Assembly: GCA_036703985.1 (NCBI GenBank)
Contig: DATNQN010000071.1
Span: 62,001 to 126,000 of the forward strand
DNA length: 64,000 nt
Direction: 5' to 3'
Origin: Leptolyngbyaceae cyanobacterium
Lineage (GTDB): Bacteria; Cyanobacteriota; Cyanobacteriia; Cyanobacteriales; Aerosakkonemataceae
In this document: one piece after another, positions 8,618 through 17,640 of the stretch
Position numbering within the stretch: position 1 is the stretch's first letter
Layout of the letters: the number at the start of each line of letters is the position of its first letter
Program-made: the position numbers and the translations under genes
Notes under the pieces: generated by a model
The model's input: only the letters and a program-made list of their open reading frames with translations
Told to the model about the DNA's origin: nothing
Databases searched by the model: none

Positions 8618-9135
8618 AGATAACTGCTCTCAAATATCTTCAGGATCGATCGTGCCTCTTTTGTTTCTCTTCTAGCAGTAGGTTGATTTTCAGCCAGTAG
8701 GCTCCCAAGCAAAAGGCGTTAAGCCAGAAGATAGGAGGGGAGAGTATAAATTATGAAGTAAGAAATATGAAGTACAAAATTCCCGATCTCCCCATCTCTC
8801 CCTTTGCCTCTCCCTCTTCCCAGTTTAAAGAAAACAGCAAATAAATTCTTTATCTTTAAAGATTCGGTAAATTTTTTATCACTAATACTGAGGCCAGTAT
8901 AGAGCAGGAAGCGTAACCCAAAACAAATACAGGTACTCAAGTACCCCCTGAGGGGTCACACCCCACAAAAGTTTTTTCATGTTAATGTAACAGAAAAACA
9001 GTAGATACACCTAATCTACTGGACAGTCAAGTATGGTGAAGAAAATTTTTCCAGATGCTTGGCCAAGCATAAGAAAAATTTTTGTTACCTTTGAAGATTT
9101 TAAATAAAGGTTATAGATAATCGGAACGATCGGAA
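8618..9135. other. Intergenic region with stacked hairpins
   Basis: No gene seen in 518 bases. A pyrimidine-rich tract lies near 8780-8820. Three foldable elements follow: CCCC-TGA-GGGG near 8944-8956, an 8-bp stem CAGTAGAT/ATCTACTG at 8999-9021, and a 16-bp perfect palindrome ATGCTTGGCCAAGCAT at 9055-9070 flanked on both sides by A4-5T5 runs. They lie upstream of the gene at 9154 and may be its leader or the hydrolase promoter region. Confidence 0.5.
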
Positions 9136-9153
9136 ATGTATTCTGAATGTCTT

Positions 9154-9732
9154 ATGTCCAAACAGAGCAGTCTAGAATCGGATGGCCGTAGCTCGTATGC
9201 AGCGCTAGGGTTACCGATTGAAGCGGGAGAGATACCTACTTTTTTGGCTTCTCCTTCTCGCCGCCAGACGACTTCTGAATCTGACTTACTAGTGAGTACC
9301 CCGGCGGATGTTTATTTAAACTTAGAAGACCTCAAGTGTTTTGAAGTAGTAGATAGGCAGTTTCAACGGTGGGGAGTATTGTTTCATAATTGCATAGCGA
9401 TTCATCCTTCTAACCCGGCTTTTCCCGCCCATTCTGGCGCGACGGTTTTAATGGGAGCACCTAAAACGGGTTGGTTGGAGGCGAGTTTCGTCCAACCGGT
9501 GTGCTTGGTCAAAGCTTTCGTGACAACTTCTCAGCGTTTGGTTCTATCCGCTTACGATCGAGATAACCAAAGATTGACCCAAGTCGAGATCCCCGGACAA
9601 AATCTAGCCGGATCTGATTCGGAAATTCCTCCTAACCTACCTTTAAGCTTAAAAGCACCTAATATACATCGAGTTACATTCTGTGCGTTTGACGGACAGT
9701 TTACCGTGGATGATTTTAGTTTTCAGTTTTGA
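9154..9732 (+). CDS. Hypothetical protein, 192 residues, beta-rich
   Basis: Not recognised with confidence. The ATG at 9154 is preferred; one at 9136 would add six residues. The N-terminal 50 residues are polar and Ser-rich. The rest (about 55-190) alternates hydrophobic residues as in a beta-sandwich, with motifs YLNLEDLKCFEVVDRQFQRWG, SGATVLMGAP and a terminal FDGQFTVDDFSFQF. The end resembles the closing strand of jelly-roll or PEP-CTERM-type lectin-like domains, but no signal peptide or sorting tail is present. Same direction as the next gene, 177 bases apart. Confidence 0.65.
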   Translation: MSKQSSLESDGRSSYAALGLPIEAGEIPTFLASPSRRQTTSESDLLVSTPADVYLNLEDLKCFEVVDRQFQRWGVLFHNCIAIHPSNPAFPAHSGATVLMGAPKTGWLEASFVQPVCLVKAFVTTSQRLVLSAYDRDNQRLTQVEIPGQNLAGSDSEIPPNLPLSLKAPNIHRVTFCAFDGQFTVDDFSFQF

Positions 9733-9909
9733 TCCTCGTCGATTTCTCGTCCCCGTTCTTTCCTCTTCCTTCTCGAAGAAAAATTCCCTCGACTTGTTAG
9801 TGAAATAGTTATGGCTTAGGTATCCTGGTAGGTGTTATTGTTGGCATCTAGAGATGTGGATATCGATCCATGTTTTTAGAATCTATTTCACTGTTAACAG
9901 GTAAGCAAC

Positions 9910-10680
9910 GTGGCACAGGCTTCGTCTTGGTGGCAGCAATTAGTCAACCAACTCCCAAGCTCGTCGCTTCCAGAATTCAAAAGTAGAGCCTTCAGATCCT
10001 TGGCAAGTCGGTATTTCGGAAGTCTGGGGTTCTGGCTGACTGGGTTGATGGTAGCGATCGCTATACTGATTTGGAACTGGAAGCTATGGGTAGCTACCAG
10101 TGCAGGCGTCTTGGTAATGTGGTTGGTTTGGCGGCTGCAAGGGTGGAAGTGGCAGTTATATTGGTCAAAGCTGCGCCGCATCTTTGGGGGAGCAAACCGT
10201 CAATTAACGATCGCCGTCGCTAGTGGTGGGCTGGCTAGTGTCAGCACTTATACGGCAGTGGCGATCGGCGTCGATACGGAGAGTCCCTGGATCGGTGCTG
10301 GTGCGATGCTGCAAGGTGTGGGGACGCTGGCTATTTTCATACTGCTAATTTGGCAAATTTTCGGGCGACAATCGGTTCGCGATGAAGCGAAATCGGATCG
10401 AATGGTGAGCAGTTTAGCTCATAGCGATCCGCTTAAACGTCTGATTGCCGTTCGTTATCTGACTCGTTTGGCATTAGATTACGATCGAACTCGCCAATCG
10501 GAAATCGCAGACTATTTTCGCCTGATGCTCGATCGAGAACAACCATCCCCGATTCGAGAAGCTCTTCTGGATGGATTGCAAGCTTTCGACGATATGAAAA
10601 ACTTAGCCGATACCGAAGTGCCTTTGGCTATTCCACTGGATTTAAAACCAGCAGTCAAATCAAGTCATCTGATTACTTAA
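9910..10680 (+). CDS. Membrane protein with C-terminal helical-repeat-like region, unknown function
   Basis: 256 residues from a GTG start. Four hydrophobic segments are visible: about 40-55, 58-75, 98-115 and 128-150. The C-terminal soluble part (about 160-235) reads like HEAT or armadillo helices (HSDPLKRLIAVRYLTRLAL, QPSPIREALLDGLQAF). I do not know the family. The layout suggests a membrane anchor with a cytoplasmic protein-binding surface. Same strand as the deacetylase 42 bases downstream, so the two may be co-transcribed. Confidence 0.7.
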   Translation: MAQASSWWQQLVNQLPSSSLPEFKSRAFRSLASRYFGSLGFWLTGLMVAIAILIWNWKLWVATSAGVLVMWLVWRLQGWKWQLYWSKLRRIFGGANRQLTIAVASGGLASVSTYTAVAIGVDTESPWIGAGAMLQGVGTLAIFILLIWQIFGRQSVRDEAKSDRMVSSLAHSDPLKRLIAVRYLTRLALDYDRTRQSEIADYFRLMLDREQPSPIREALLDGLQAFDDMKNLADTEVPLAIPLDLKPAVKSSHLIT

Positions 10681-10722
10681 AACTTTTTAATTTTTAAGCG
10701 TTCGCTTTTTTTGATTTTGCCG

Positions 10723-11412
10723 ATGCAATTGGCTCCCTTTTACCCGTTAGTCTACAAGGTTCTCAAACCAGCTTTTCCTAATTGTCTGTGGGCTGGTAGT
10801 CTCGCCCAACCAACGGTGGCGCTCACTTTCGATGATGGGCCACATCCCCAATACACTCCCCAGTTGTTGGAGGTGCTAGACCACTATGGAATCGTGGCTA
10901 GTTTCTTTTGGTTGGGGGTATGCGTCAATCGCGCACCTGATGTGGCTAAAGCTGTTTATCAGCGAGGTCATTGGCTCGGTCTGCACGGTTACGATCATCG
11001 GATGTTTCCCCGTTTAACACCCGGGGAACTAAAGCAAAGCTTGCGAAAAACTCAAGATGCGATCGCTAATGCCTGCCAGTTAGATTTATCCTACGTTCAA
11101 ACCAACGTTCGAGATGTCCGACCTCCGAACGGCATATTTACCCCTCAAACCTTGAAATACTTGCAACAGTGGAACTATCGACCCGTAATGTGGAGCGTAG
11201 TACCGGAAGATTGGGTAAGACCGGGAGTATCGGTAGTGGTAGAGCGAGTGCTGCGGCAAGTTCGCAATGGCTCTACGATCGTATTGCACGATGGTGCTTG
11301 CGGCGGACAAGATGTAGCCCAAACCGCTGCCTTAACGATCGAAAAGTTGTTACGGCAAGGGCTGAAATTTGTTACAGTTGAGCAGCTTTGGCAACAAACT
11401 CGCTACTCCTGA
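10723..11412 (+). CDS. Polysaccharide deacetylase (NodB homology domain)
   Basis: 229 residues from the ATG at 10723; a TTG at 10711 is a weaker alternative. The carbohydrate esterase 4 motifs are in order: TFDDGP (catalytic base and metal Asp), HGYDH (two metal His), RPPNG (Arg and wall of the groove), a W-S-V-V-P-E-D-W segment and LHDG (catalytic His). The family removes acetyl groups from GlcNAc in peptidoglycan, chitin-like or exopolysaccharide chains. No clear signal peptide is seen, so the site of action is unclear. The upstream membrane gene may be in the same transcript. Confidence 0.93.
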   Translation: MQLAPFYPLVYKVLKPAFPNCLWAGSLAQPTVALTFDDGPHPQYTPQLLEVLDHYGIVASFFWLGVCVNRAPDVAKAVYQRGHWLGLHGYDHRMFPRLTPGELKQSLRKTQDAIANACQLDLSYVQTNVRDVRPPNGIFTPQTLKYLQQWNYRPVMWSVVPEDWVRPGVSVVVERVLRQVRNGSTIVLHDGACGGQDVAQTAALTIEKLLRQGLKFVTVEQLWQQTRYS

Positions 11413-12446
11413 AGGAAAATAAATTTTCCAGTTATCCGGATCGGTTAGGTAGTTTAGTAGTAGAAATGTTAATTTCTCAACCCAGATTGCTGCCAGATTG
11501 CAGTTTATTTAATTAAAATGTCAGATGAGTAGTTTAGCCATTTGTCAAGTCTATTCCGACTTAAACTTCTTAGCTTAACTAAGGCCACTCACTGAAACCT
11601 TGGATAGAATTGAAGTCTCTCCAAAGCGAGCGGTGGTTCTCATTAGCTTGGTAGGTATGGATTTAACTAGTGGAGAGTGGCGGAAATAACTCACCAGTAA
11701 AAAAAAGGTGAAAAAGCCATCTTACAAGCTCTTTTCCTTGGAGCCTTGGAGTCTTGGAGCCTTCTTGTACTAGATTTCCGGGCAACATCCGGGAGTGAGT
11801 CCTTCAATTCCACCCTACTAGCTAGCAGCCTCTTATCTGTTATGGGGTTTTGCCAGGGTAAGAATTTAGCAAAATAAATTGAGTTGACTGATGGTAAATG
11901 ACAGTTCCAATTAGTTCAAGTAAATCAGGAAAAGATGGGTGCAAAAATCTTTTTAGCTTTAATATTCAAGATAAGGACAGTATCTAAGTCCTATTTACTT
12001 TCCCCATTCTCTAGGAATGGCTCACCCGAGCTTTCCCTTTACTTTTAAGCGCAAGTTAGCTTATCCATAGATTTTTTAGCTTTTTCCACAGCGGTTGTAT
12101 TTTCGAGCCAAAGACTGTAGTGGAAACGGAGGAATTTTATTTTCTTTCCTCAATGCAAAAAACGAAAAAACCTTATGGATAATATGAAATAACGGCGTGC
12201 AATTTTTGTGAGAAAGGCTACAATCGGAAAGATCTTTGCTACAAACGATCGCAAAGTCTTTTACTCGGGCTTCAACTAAAAAATTTATTTTTAGCGAGAA
12301 GCAAAAACTTTTTTCCTCTAGTCAGCAAACCATCGAGTAATTATTAAAGCCTCGTTGGGTATACTACTGACTAGAAGGTTAGGAGATATATGTATCCCAT
12401 CTTTAGTTGTTGATTTGTTAACCCAAAGGAGCATGAGGAACGCGGC
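11413..12446. other. 1 kb non-coding region ahead of sigA
   Basis: No convincing gene. It probably holds the sigA promoters and a long leader. Between 11583 and 11681 two stems can form that share one strand: 11584-11590 (GCCACTC) with 11675-11681 (GAGTGGC), or 11616-11622 (TCTCTCC) with 11672-11677 (GGAGAG). Repeats of CTTGGAGCCTTGGAGTC type lie near 11735-11765 and again near 26150. A TTTCCAC/GTGGAAA pair (12083-12089, 12120-12126) and a GAGGAA/TTTCCTC hairpin lie closer to the gene. Whether a separate small RNA is made is unknown. Confidence 0.5.
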
Positions 12447-13589
12447 ATGACCCAGGCTAACAACGTACTGGAAGAAACCCTCGATCGCCCATCTATTGAT
12501 ACTTTTGACCTCGCAGAGTTAATCCTAGAGGAAGAAGTAGATCGAGAAGATTTGTTAGAGGTTTCCACCGAAACGGAAGAAGACGACGGCAAGCCTGGTA
12601 AGGTTCGCTCTAACCGTCGTCGAGCCCAAACCAAGAAAAAGCATTACACGGAAGACTCGATTCGCTTATATTTACAAGAAATCGGTCGAATTCGACTCCT
12701 GCGGGCGGATGAGGAGATTGAATTAGCAAGGAAAATCGCCGATCTATTGGAACTAGAGCGGATTAGAGAGCAACTGTGCGATCGCTTAGAGCGAGATCCG
12801 CAAGATAGCGAATGGGCGCAAGCCGTTAACATGGCATTGCCAGCGTTTCGTCATCGCCTCCATTTAGGTCGGCGGGCGAAGGATAAAATGGTTCAGTCTA
12901 ACCTTCGCTTGGTTGTTTCGATCGCTAAAAAATATATGAATCGGGGGCTGTCATTTCAGGATTTAATCCAGGAAGGCAGCCTTGGTTTAATTAGGGCGGC
13001 TGAAAAATTCGATCACGAAAAAGGCTATAAATTTTCTACCTACGCAACTTGGTGGATTCGTCAGGCAATTACGCGGGCTATAGCCGATCAGTCTCGTACT
13101 ATTCGCCTACCAGTTCACCTTTACGAAACCATTTCTCGTATTAAGAAAACAACCAAATTGCTTTCCCAAGAAATGGGTCGCAAACCAACTGAAGAAGAAA
13201 TCGCTACTCGCATGGAAATGACCATCGAGAAGTTGCGTTTCATCGCTAAATCCGCTCAGTTGCCAATTTCTTTAGAAACACCAATTGGGAAAGAAGAAGA
13301 TTCTCGACTAGGCGATTTTATTGAATCTGATGGGGAAACTCCAGAAGATCAAGTTTCCAAAAATCTACTCAGAGAAGATTTAGAAAGCGTTCTCGATACT
13401 TTAAGTCCGCGAGAAAGAGATGTTTTACGGTTGCGCTACGGTTTAGATGATGGTCGTATGAAGACTCTGGAAGAAATCGGCCAGATTTTCAACGTTACCC
13501 GCGAAAGAATTCGCCAAATCGAAGCTAAAGCTCTTCGCAAGTTACGCCATCCTAACCGTAACAGCATTCTGAAAGAGTATATTCGTTAG
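12447..13589 (+). CDS. sigA: RNA polymerase principal sigma factor SigA (RpoD1)
   Basis: 380 residues, the normal length of cyanobacterial group 1 sigma factors. An acidic N-terminal region (1-60) and basic linker are followed by region 1.2 ([16 protein letters not shown]), region 2 with the core-binding and -10 reading segment ([34 protein letters not shown]), region 3 and region 4 with a helix-turn-helix ([23 protein letters not shown]). It directs core RNA polymerase to housekeeping promoters. The ATG has a GAGGAAC ribosome site just upstream. A clear terminator follows, so it is probably monocistronic, with a very long upstream region. Confidence 0.97.
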   Translation: MTQANNVLEETLDRPSIDTFDLAELILEEEVDREDLLEVSTETEEDDGKPGKVRSNRRRAQTKKKHYTEDSIRLYLQEIGRIRLLRADEEIELARKIADLLELERIREQLCDRLERDPQDSEWAQAVNMALPAFRHRLHLGRRAKDKMVQSNLRLVVSIAKKYMNRGLSFQDLIQEGSLGLIRAAEKFDHEKGYKFSTYATWWIRQAITRAIADQSRTIRLPVHLYETISRIKKTTKLLSQEMGRKPTEEEIATRMEMTIEKLRFIAKSAQLPISLETPIGKEEDSRLGDFIESDGETPEDQVSKNLLREDLESVLDTLSPRERDVLRLRYGLDDGRMKTLEEIGQIFNVTRERIRQIEAKALRKLRHPNRNSILKEYIR

Positions 13590-13612
13590 CAACAAATTAG
13601 TTGCCACTCAAA

Positions 13613-13645
13613 AGCTCCGATCGCTATTTGTATCGGAGCTTTTTC
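13613..13645 (+). terminator. Rho-independent terminator of sigA
   Basis: A 9-bp perfect stem AGCTCCGAT/ATCGGAGCT (13613-13621 and 13632-13640) with a 10-base loop is followed directly by a T run. It lies 24 bases after the sigA stop. Confidence 0.9.
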
Positions 13646-13733
13646 CGATCGATAAGAAAAAACTGGGCGTTTAAGTAATGAACACCCAGTTAATTTTTCG
13701 TTGACATTCCCAGAGATATAAAAAACTGAAAAA

Positions 13734-13886
13734 TTACATTAAGCCTAAAAAGTGCAGTACGCCTTGACCGCTAAATAGTTCGGTGACCAATGCAGCAATG
13801 AAACCGATCATCGCTAAGCGACCGTTCCAATTTTCGGCTTGAGGAGTAAAGCCAAATTTGCCACTGTTGCGATCTTGAGTTTGCAT
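13734..13886 (-). CDS. High light-inducible protein (Hli/SCP, one-helix LHC-like)
   Basis: A 50-residue protein. Sequence MQTQDRNSGKFGFTPQAEN continues into the chlorophyll-binding helix with the motif E-N-W-N-G-R-L-A-M-I-G-F (residues 18-29). The helix spans about 20-38, and E18, N21 and R23 are the expected pigment ligands and salt-bridge residues. Hli proteins sit in the thylakoid membrane, bind chlorophyll and carotenoid, and protect or assist photosystem II assembly under high light. A ribosome site AAGGTGA precedes the ATG. It is convergent with sigA, with the sigA terminator between them. Confidence 0.95.
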   Translation of the reverse strand: MQTQDRNSGKFGFTPQAENWNGRLAMIGFIAALVTELFSGQGVLHFLGLM

Positions 13887-14314
13887 AGCTTTCACCTTAA
13901 ATAATAAAGCTTTATTGCATTATGTAAACAAACATAACAAATATTTGGCAAAAGTGCAACCTTTTGCATAAGAGGTATCCTGCTTTGGGATGATGTGACT
14001 TTTCTGGCAGGGCGAGGAAAGGATGAAGTGTGAATTTTTAAGATACCAAGTAGCTATACCAATTAACTTTAACCGTGTCACTTATCTTTCCCCCTGCCCC
14101 CTGCCCCCCTGCCAAAATATAAAAGTGACAGCGCTTAAGTGAAATAGTAAGCTTGCATCGCATCTAATTTGTATATTTCCGAGTGTCGAGGAAAACTGTC
14201 AATCCATCTCCCCATCCCCCCATCCCCCCATCTCCCCATCAAGCTCAATATCAAAATTAAATGCGTAGCAGCTTACTATTCTCTGCCCTTTCCCTTTCCC
14301 CATCCCCCCATACC
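13887..14314. other. Spacer with C-rich tracts and a MITE-like element
   Basis: 428 bases without a gene. It holds the hli promoter region, a C-run tract at 14090-14109, an 8-bp inverted pair TGTCACTT/AAGTGACA (14076-14083, 14123-14130), the terminal-inverted-repeat element listed separately, and a tandem of CATCTCCCC/CATCCCCC units near 14204-14240. Confidence 0.6.
14143..14280. repeat. MITE-like element with about 27-base terminal inverted repeats
   Basis: The left end 14143-14170 and the right end 14254-14280 are inverted copies. By hand alignment 24 of 28 positions match with one gap. The ends begin AATAGTAAGCT and finish at TAATTT. The 83-base centre contains a C-rich CATCCCCC microsatellite. 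Total length is about 138 bases, with no ORF. No target-site duplication is obvious. It could be a miniature transposable element or a palindromic intergenic repeat. Confidence 0.55.
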
Positions 14315-15577
14315 CTAACGATGGCTAACCGCTAAACCAGTTTCTGGATCGAATAGGTGTATTTTGTCCGGTGCGATCGATAACCAAAGTACTTCGCCGA
14401 CGCGCACTGATTTATCAGGGGGAATTCTGACCTGTAAACTGGCATTTTCGCTAGTAGCAGCTTCTACTAGATGAACTGATAAATGAGTTTCATTTCCCAA
14501 AGCTTCCACTAAATCTACTTGCACTTGTAAATTTTTGGGTGCGGGTAAACTCAAGTTGAGATGTTCTGGACGAATACCTAAAATTAAAGAATTTCCATTC
14601 AATTTTTGTAAGGATCGTTCCCAAGTATTGGGTAAAGTGAGGCGGAAGCAAGGATTGCTAATTAATAGAGGCCGTTGCAATTCCACTGGGATAAAATTCA
14701 TTGGGGGAGAACCAATAAATTGAGCAACGAACATATTAGCTGGGCGATTGTATATTTCGATCGGATCGGCAAGTTGTTGAATTTGACCTTGATTCATGAC
14801 GGCGATCCGATCGCCCATTGTCATCGCTTCGGTTTGATCGTGGGTAACGTAGATCGTGGTAATGCCTAATTGTCGCTGTAATTTGACAATTTGAGCGCGA
14901 GTTTCCGTTCTTAGTTTGGCATCTAAGTTAGAAAGGGGTTCATCCATTAAAAAAACTAGGGGATTGCGGGCGATCGCTCTTCCCAATGCTACCCGTTGCT
15001 TTTGTCCGCCGGAGAGTTGTTTGGGTAGTCGGTTTAGCAGAGAATCTATTTGTAATAATTGGGCGACGGTACGCACTTGTCGATCGATCGCTTTTTCTTG
15101 CGCTGGTAGATAGCGCAGTCCTTTCGGAAGCGATCGCGTTATTCCCACCAACAAATTTTCTGCCCAAAACGGTAAAGAACTGCGATTTTCTTCCCCCCGA
15201 TTCATCCGCCTCAGTCCGAAGGCAATGTTATCGTAAACCGTCATGTGGGGATAAAGAGCGTAATTTTGAAACACCATTGCGATGTCTCTTTCTTTCGGTG
15301 GCAGATCGTTCACCATCCGATCGCCCACCCAAATATTACCCCCTGTTAACTCCTCCAAACCAGCTATCAAGCGCAACAGAGTGCTTTTACCGCAACCTGA
15401 CGGCCCTACTAATACCATAAATTCCCCATCATTTACCGTCAGGTTAATGCGCCGCAAAATGGCACCGGAAGACCCGGAAGGGGAAAGCAGTTCCTCTGTC
15501 GGTCGCTCTTTGCGCTCTTGTTCGCTTTTGCGATCGGAAAAGCTTTTGTAAACGTTTTCTAAAACAACCTGTGCCAC
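14315..15577 (-). CDS. ABC transporter ATPase, MalK/UgpC type
   Basis: 420 residues from a GTG start at 15577, chosen because GGGAA lies just upstream and the protein then begins with the usual AQVVLENVYKSF strand. Walker A GPSGCGKST (58-66), Q-loop VFQNYALYP, signature LSGGQKQ (188-194), Walker B VFLMDEPLSNLD and a C-terminal TOBE regulatory domain identify a sugar or polyol importer ATPase. Two insertions relative to MalK are seen: residues about 14-37 in the first strand-loop, and about 125-160 (NRGEENRSS.. to ..LRYLPAQ) in the helical domain. No permease or binding protein is adjacent, so it may serve several importers. Confidence 0.92.
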   Translation of the reverse strand: MAQVVLENVYKSFSDRKSEQERKERPTEELLSPSGSSGAILRRINLTVNDGEFMVLVGPSGCGKSTLLRLIAGLEELTGGNIWVGDRMVNDLPPKERDIAMVFQNYALYPHMTVYDNIAFGLRRMNRGEENRSSLPFWAENLLVGITRSLPKGLRYLPAQEKAIDRQVRTVAQLLQIDSLLNRLPKQLSGGQKQRVALGRAIARNPLVFLMDEPLSNLDAKLRTETRAQIVKLQRQLGITTIYVTHDQTEAMTMGDRIAVMNQGQIQQLADPIEIYNRPANMFVAQFIGSPPMNFIPVELQRPLLISNPCFRLTLPNTWERSLQKLNGNSLILGIRPEHLNLSLPAPKNLQVQVDLVEALGNETHLSVHLVEAATSENASLQVRIPPDKSVRVGEVLWLSIAPDKIHLFDPETGLAVSHR

Positions 15578-15648
15578 AACAAATTCCCAGTTTTTTGTTA
15601 AATATATTGAGATTGCGATCGGACGATCGTTTGGTACGATTATTAACC

Positions 15649-16743
15649 TCAAATTTCTACAATAAAGACCGAACCTTGGGGCTGATTATCTTCCACCAAT
15701 ATTCTACCCCCGTGTGCTTCCGTTACCATTTTACAAAAAGTCAAGCCGAGACCAATTTGAGAAGCCCCGCTGATTAAGTTTCCCACTTCATATTTATCAA
15801 ATACTTGCTGCTTCTTTTCAGCGCTGATACCCGGGCCGCAATCAGCAATCCGAATAATTGCTTGCTGACAAGAATTTACTTCGGATAACCCATCATTGGG
15901 ATACTCTACTTGCAAAGTAATAGTGCTTTTAGATGGAGAAAATTTAATCGCATTAGAGAGCAAATTATCTAATACGCGATGCAACAAATTGTCATCTGCC
16001 GATATAATTCTTCCCCGTTCTGGCAGTTGAGTAATTAAATTTAACTTTTTGGAACCAGCGATTTCATTAAAATGGGATATCGCATCTTTCACCAAATGAT
16101 TAAGGTCTACTTCTATTAAATTCAGTACTAGTTTACCAGATTCCATTTTAGCTAATACTAGCAAATCGTTGATCTGGTCGTTTAGTTGCCTTGCTGATGA
16201 TTGAATGAGATGTAATCTTTCTAAATTTTTACCATCAAATTGATTTTGCAATAACAATAATTGAGCGCTTAAAATAATATTAGTTACTGGATTTCTTAAA
16301 TCGTGAACTACCATATTAGATAGGTCTTCTCGCAATTGAAGAGTTTCTTGTAACGCATCATATTGTTGTTTGATTCGCATCATCGAGCGGACGCGAGCAC
16401 GCAGTTCAATCCCGCTAATCGGTTTATTCAAGAAATCGTCGGCTCCCGCTTCAAAAGAACGCCCTAAATCTTCTTTAGAATTGAGAGCGGTTACCATGAT
16501 AATCGGAATGTGCTTCCAGGTAGGGTTTGATTTAATGAGACGGCAAACTTCGATGCCATCAAGTTCCGGCATCATAACATCTAATAAAATTACATCTGGA
16601 TTAATCGAACTTAAAAGAGTTAATGCTTCTTTGCCACTAGAAATATAAGTAAAATCATAATTTTCTTTATATAGCAATGCCTCTATTACTTCAAAACTGT
16701 TTCGATCGTCGTCAATCACTAATACAGAATTTTTTCTACTCAT
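15649..16743 (-). CDS. Receiver-histidine kinase fusion
   Basis: 364 residues from the ATG at 16743. Three codons earlier another ATG exists, and a longer frame reaches 16821 but reads as non-coding repeat DNA. N-terminal receiver: DDD (11-13), D55 in LLDVMMP, K107 in LNKP. A short coiled linker (120-140) follows, then the dimerisation helix with H147 in VVHDLRNPV, and a HATPase domain with NLLSNAIKFSP, ADCGPGIS and GLGLTFCK. The receiver probably controls the kinase in a phosphorelay. It lies 71 bases upstream of the ABC ATPase in the same direction. Confidence 0.93.
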   Translation of the reverse strand: MSRKNSVLVIDDDRNSFEVIEALLYKENYDFTYISSGKEALTLLSSINPDVILLDVMMPELDGIEVCRLIKSNPTWKHIPIIMVTALNSKEDLGRSFEAGADDFLNKPISGIELRARVRSMMRIKQQYDALQETLQLREDLSNMVVHDLRNPVTNIILSAQLLLLQNQFDGKNLERLHLIQSSARQLNDQINDLLVLAKMESGKLVLNLIEVDLNHLVKDAISHFNEIAGSKKLNLITQLPERGRIISADDNLLHRVLDNLLSNAIKFSPSKSTITLQVEYPNDGLSEVNSCQQAIIRIADCGPGISAEKKQQVFDKYEVGNLISGASQIGLGLTFCKMVTEAHGGRILVEDNQPQGSVFIVEI

Positions 16744-16747
16744 GTCA

Positions 16748-16790
16748 GTCATTAGAAGGATGAAGTATAAAGGATAAAGGATGAAGTAAA
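16748..16790. repeat. Heptanucleotide tandem repeats (GGATGAA / GGATAAA)
   Basis: Short tandem GGATGAA and GGATAAA units upstream of the receiver-kinase start. The same family appears near 26100-26130 and, inverted as TTCATCC, near 58545-58570. These match the short tandemly repeated sequences known from filamentous cyanobacteria. Confidence 0.6.
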
Positions 16791-16897
16791 AATTTTCTGG
16801 CTCATCAGTAGCGTTTGCCATCCTCTTATCTTCCCATTACCCCATCCTACCCCTACTCACCATTACCCTCAATATCTAAGTTAAGTGTTCCCGCTGC

Positions 16898-17640
16898 TTA
16901 ATGATGTTGAAGGTATTGGGCGATCGCAACCATTAAGTTTTTCAAACTGGCTGATTTGGTAAGATACTCGTTAACAGACGCTACTAAGCATTTTTCTCTA
17001 TCTCCAGGGATTGCTAAAGAAGTGATGGCAATCATCGGAATGGTAGCTGTAGTCACTATCAAATCTAATCGGACGAATCATTTCCGGCATCTGAATATCC
17101 ATTAAAATCAGATCGGGCTTTCATATCTTTGCCATCTCCACCGCTTATATTTCATTCCTAGCTAATGTTACTCGATAACCTTGTACCTCCAGGTAATCTA
17201 TAATTGTAGAAATATTAGCCTCATTATCTTCTGCCAATAAAATAAGCGGTTGCGCTAATTTATCTGAAGCGGTAATTAAACAAGTTTATTGGGTAAAGTG
17301 GTCTATTTCTGGTTAAATCCTGTTTAAAGCGCGTAAAATTGTGGTGAGAGATGGTTTTAACCCAATACTCGGCAGACCCCATCGTTAAAGTTCGCGATCT
17401 TTCATCTATCACAGAGATATCTTTAGTACGGGAATCAGCTTTTATTTGTGCTAACGCATCCCAGCCAAACATATGGAGAAGCAGCAAATCTAATACGATC
17501 GCATCCGATTTAAATTTTACTACCTACTCGACAGTTACTTCACTTTGGTGATGAAAGATCGGTACTGCACCCAATTTTCGCAAGTCAAGCGCAATTTTAC
17601 GAGCAGCCGGATGAGAATCTTCTACGATTAAAGCATGATA
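16898..17640 (-). pseudogene. Decayed hybrid histidine kinase, C-terminal double receiver
   Basis: Reading the minus strand across frames gives two degenerate receivers in tandem. First: HALIVEDSHPAARKIALDLRKLGA, then VTVE, a stop, then KFKSDAIVLDLLLLHMFGW, ALAQIKADSRTKDISVIDERSR and EYWVKTIS. Second: ASDKLAQPLILLAEDNEANI, TIIDYLEVQGYRVTLARNE, a stop, AVEMAK, a break, KPDLILMDIQMPEM, then frame-broken pieces of the C-terminal part (IAITSLAIPGDREKC, VNEYLTKSASLKNLMVAI) and a natural end at 16898. Internal stops, small deletions and frame shifts are all present, and the kinase core is absent. This arrangement is typical of cyanobacterial hybrid kinases. Recognition is by motif only. Confidence 0.8.

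Noticed and set aside
11581-11711. Possible 6S RNA or known riboswitch ahead of sigA
   Set aside because: Only short stems are visible and the sequence does not match any motif I can recall; kept only as a structural observation.
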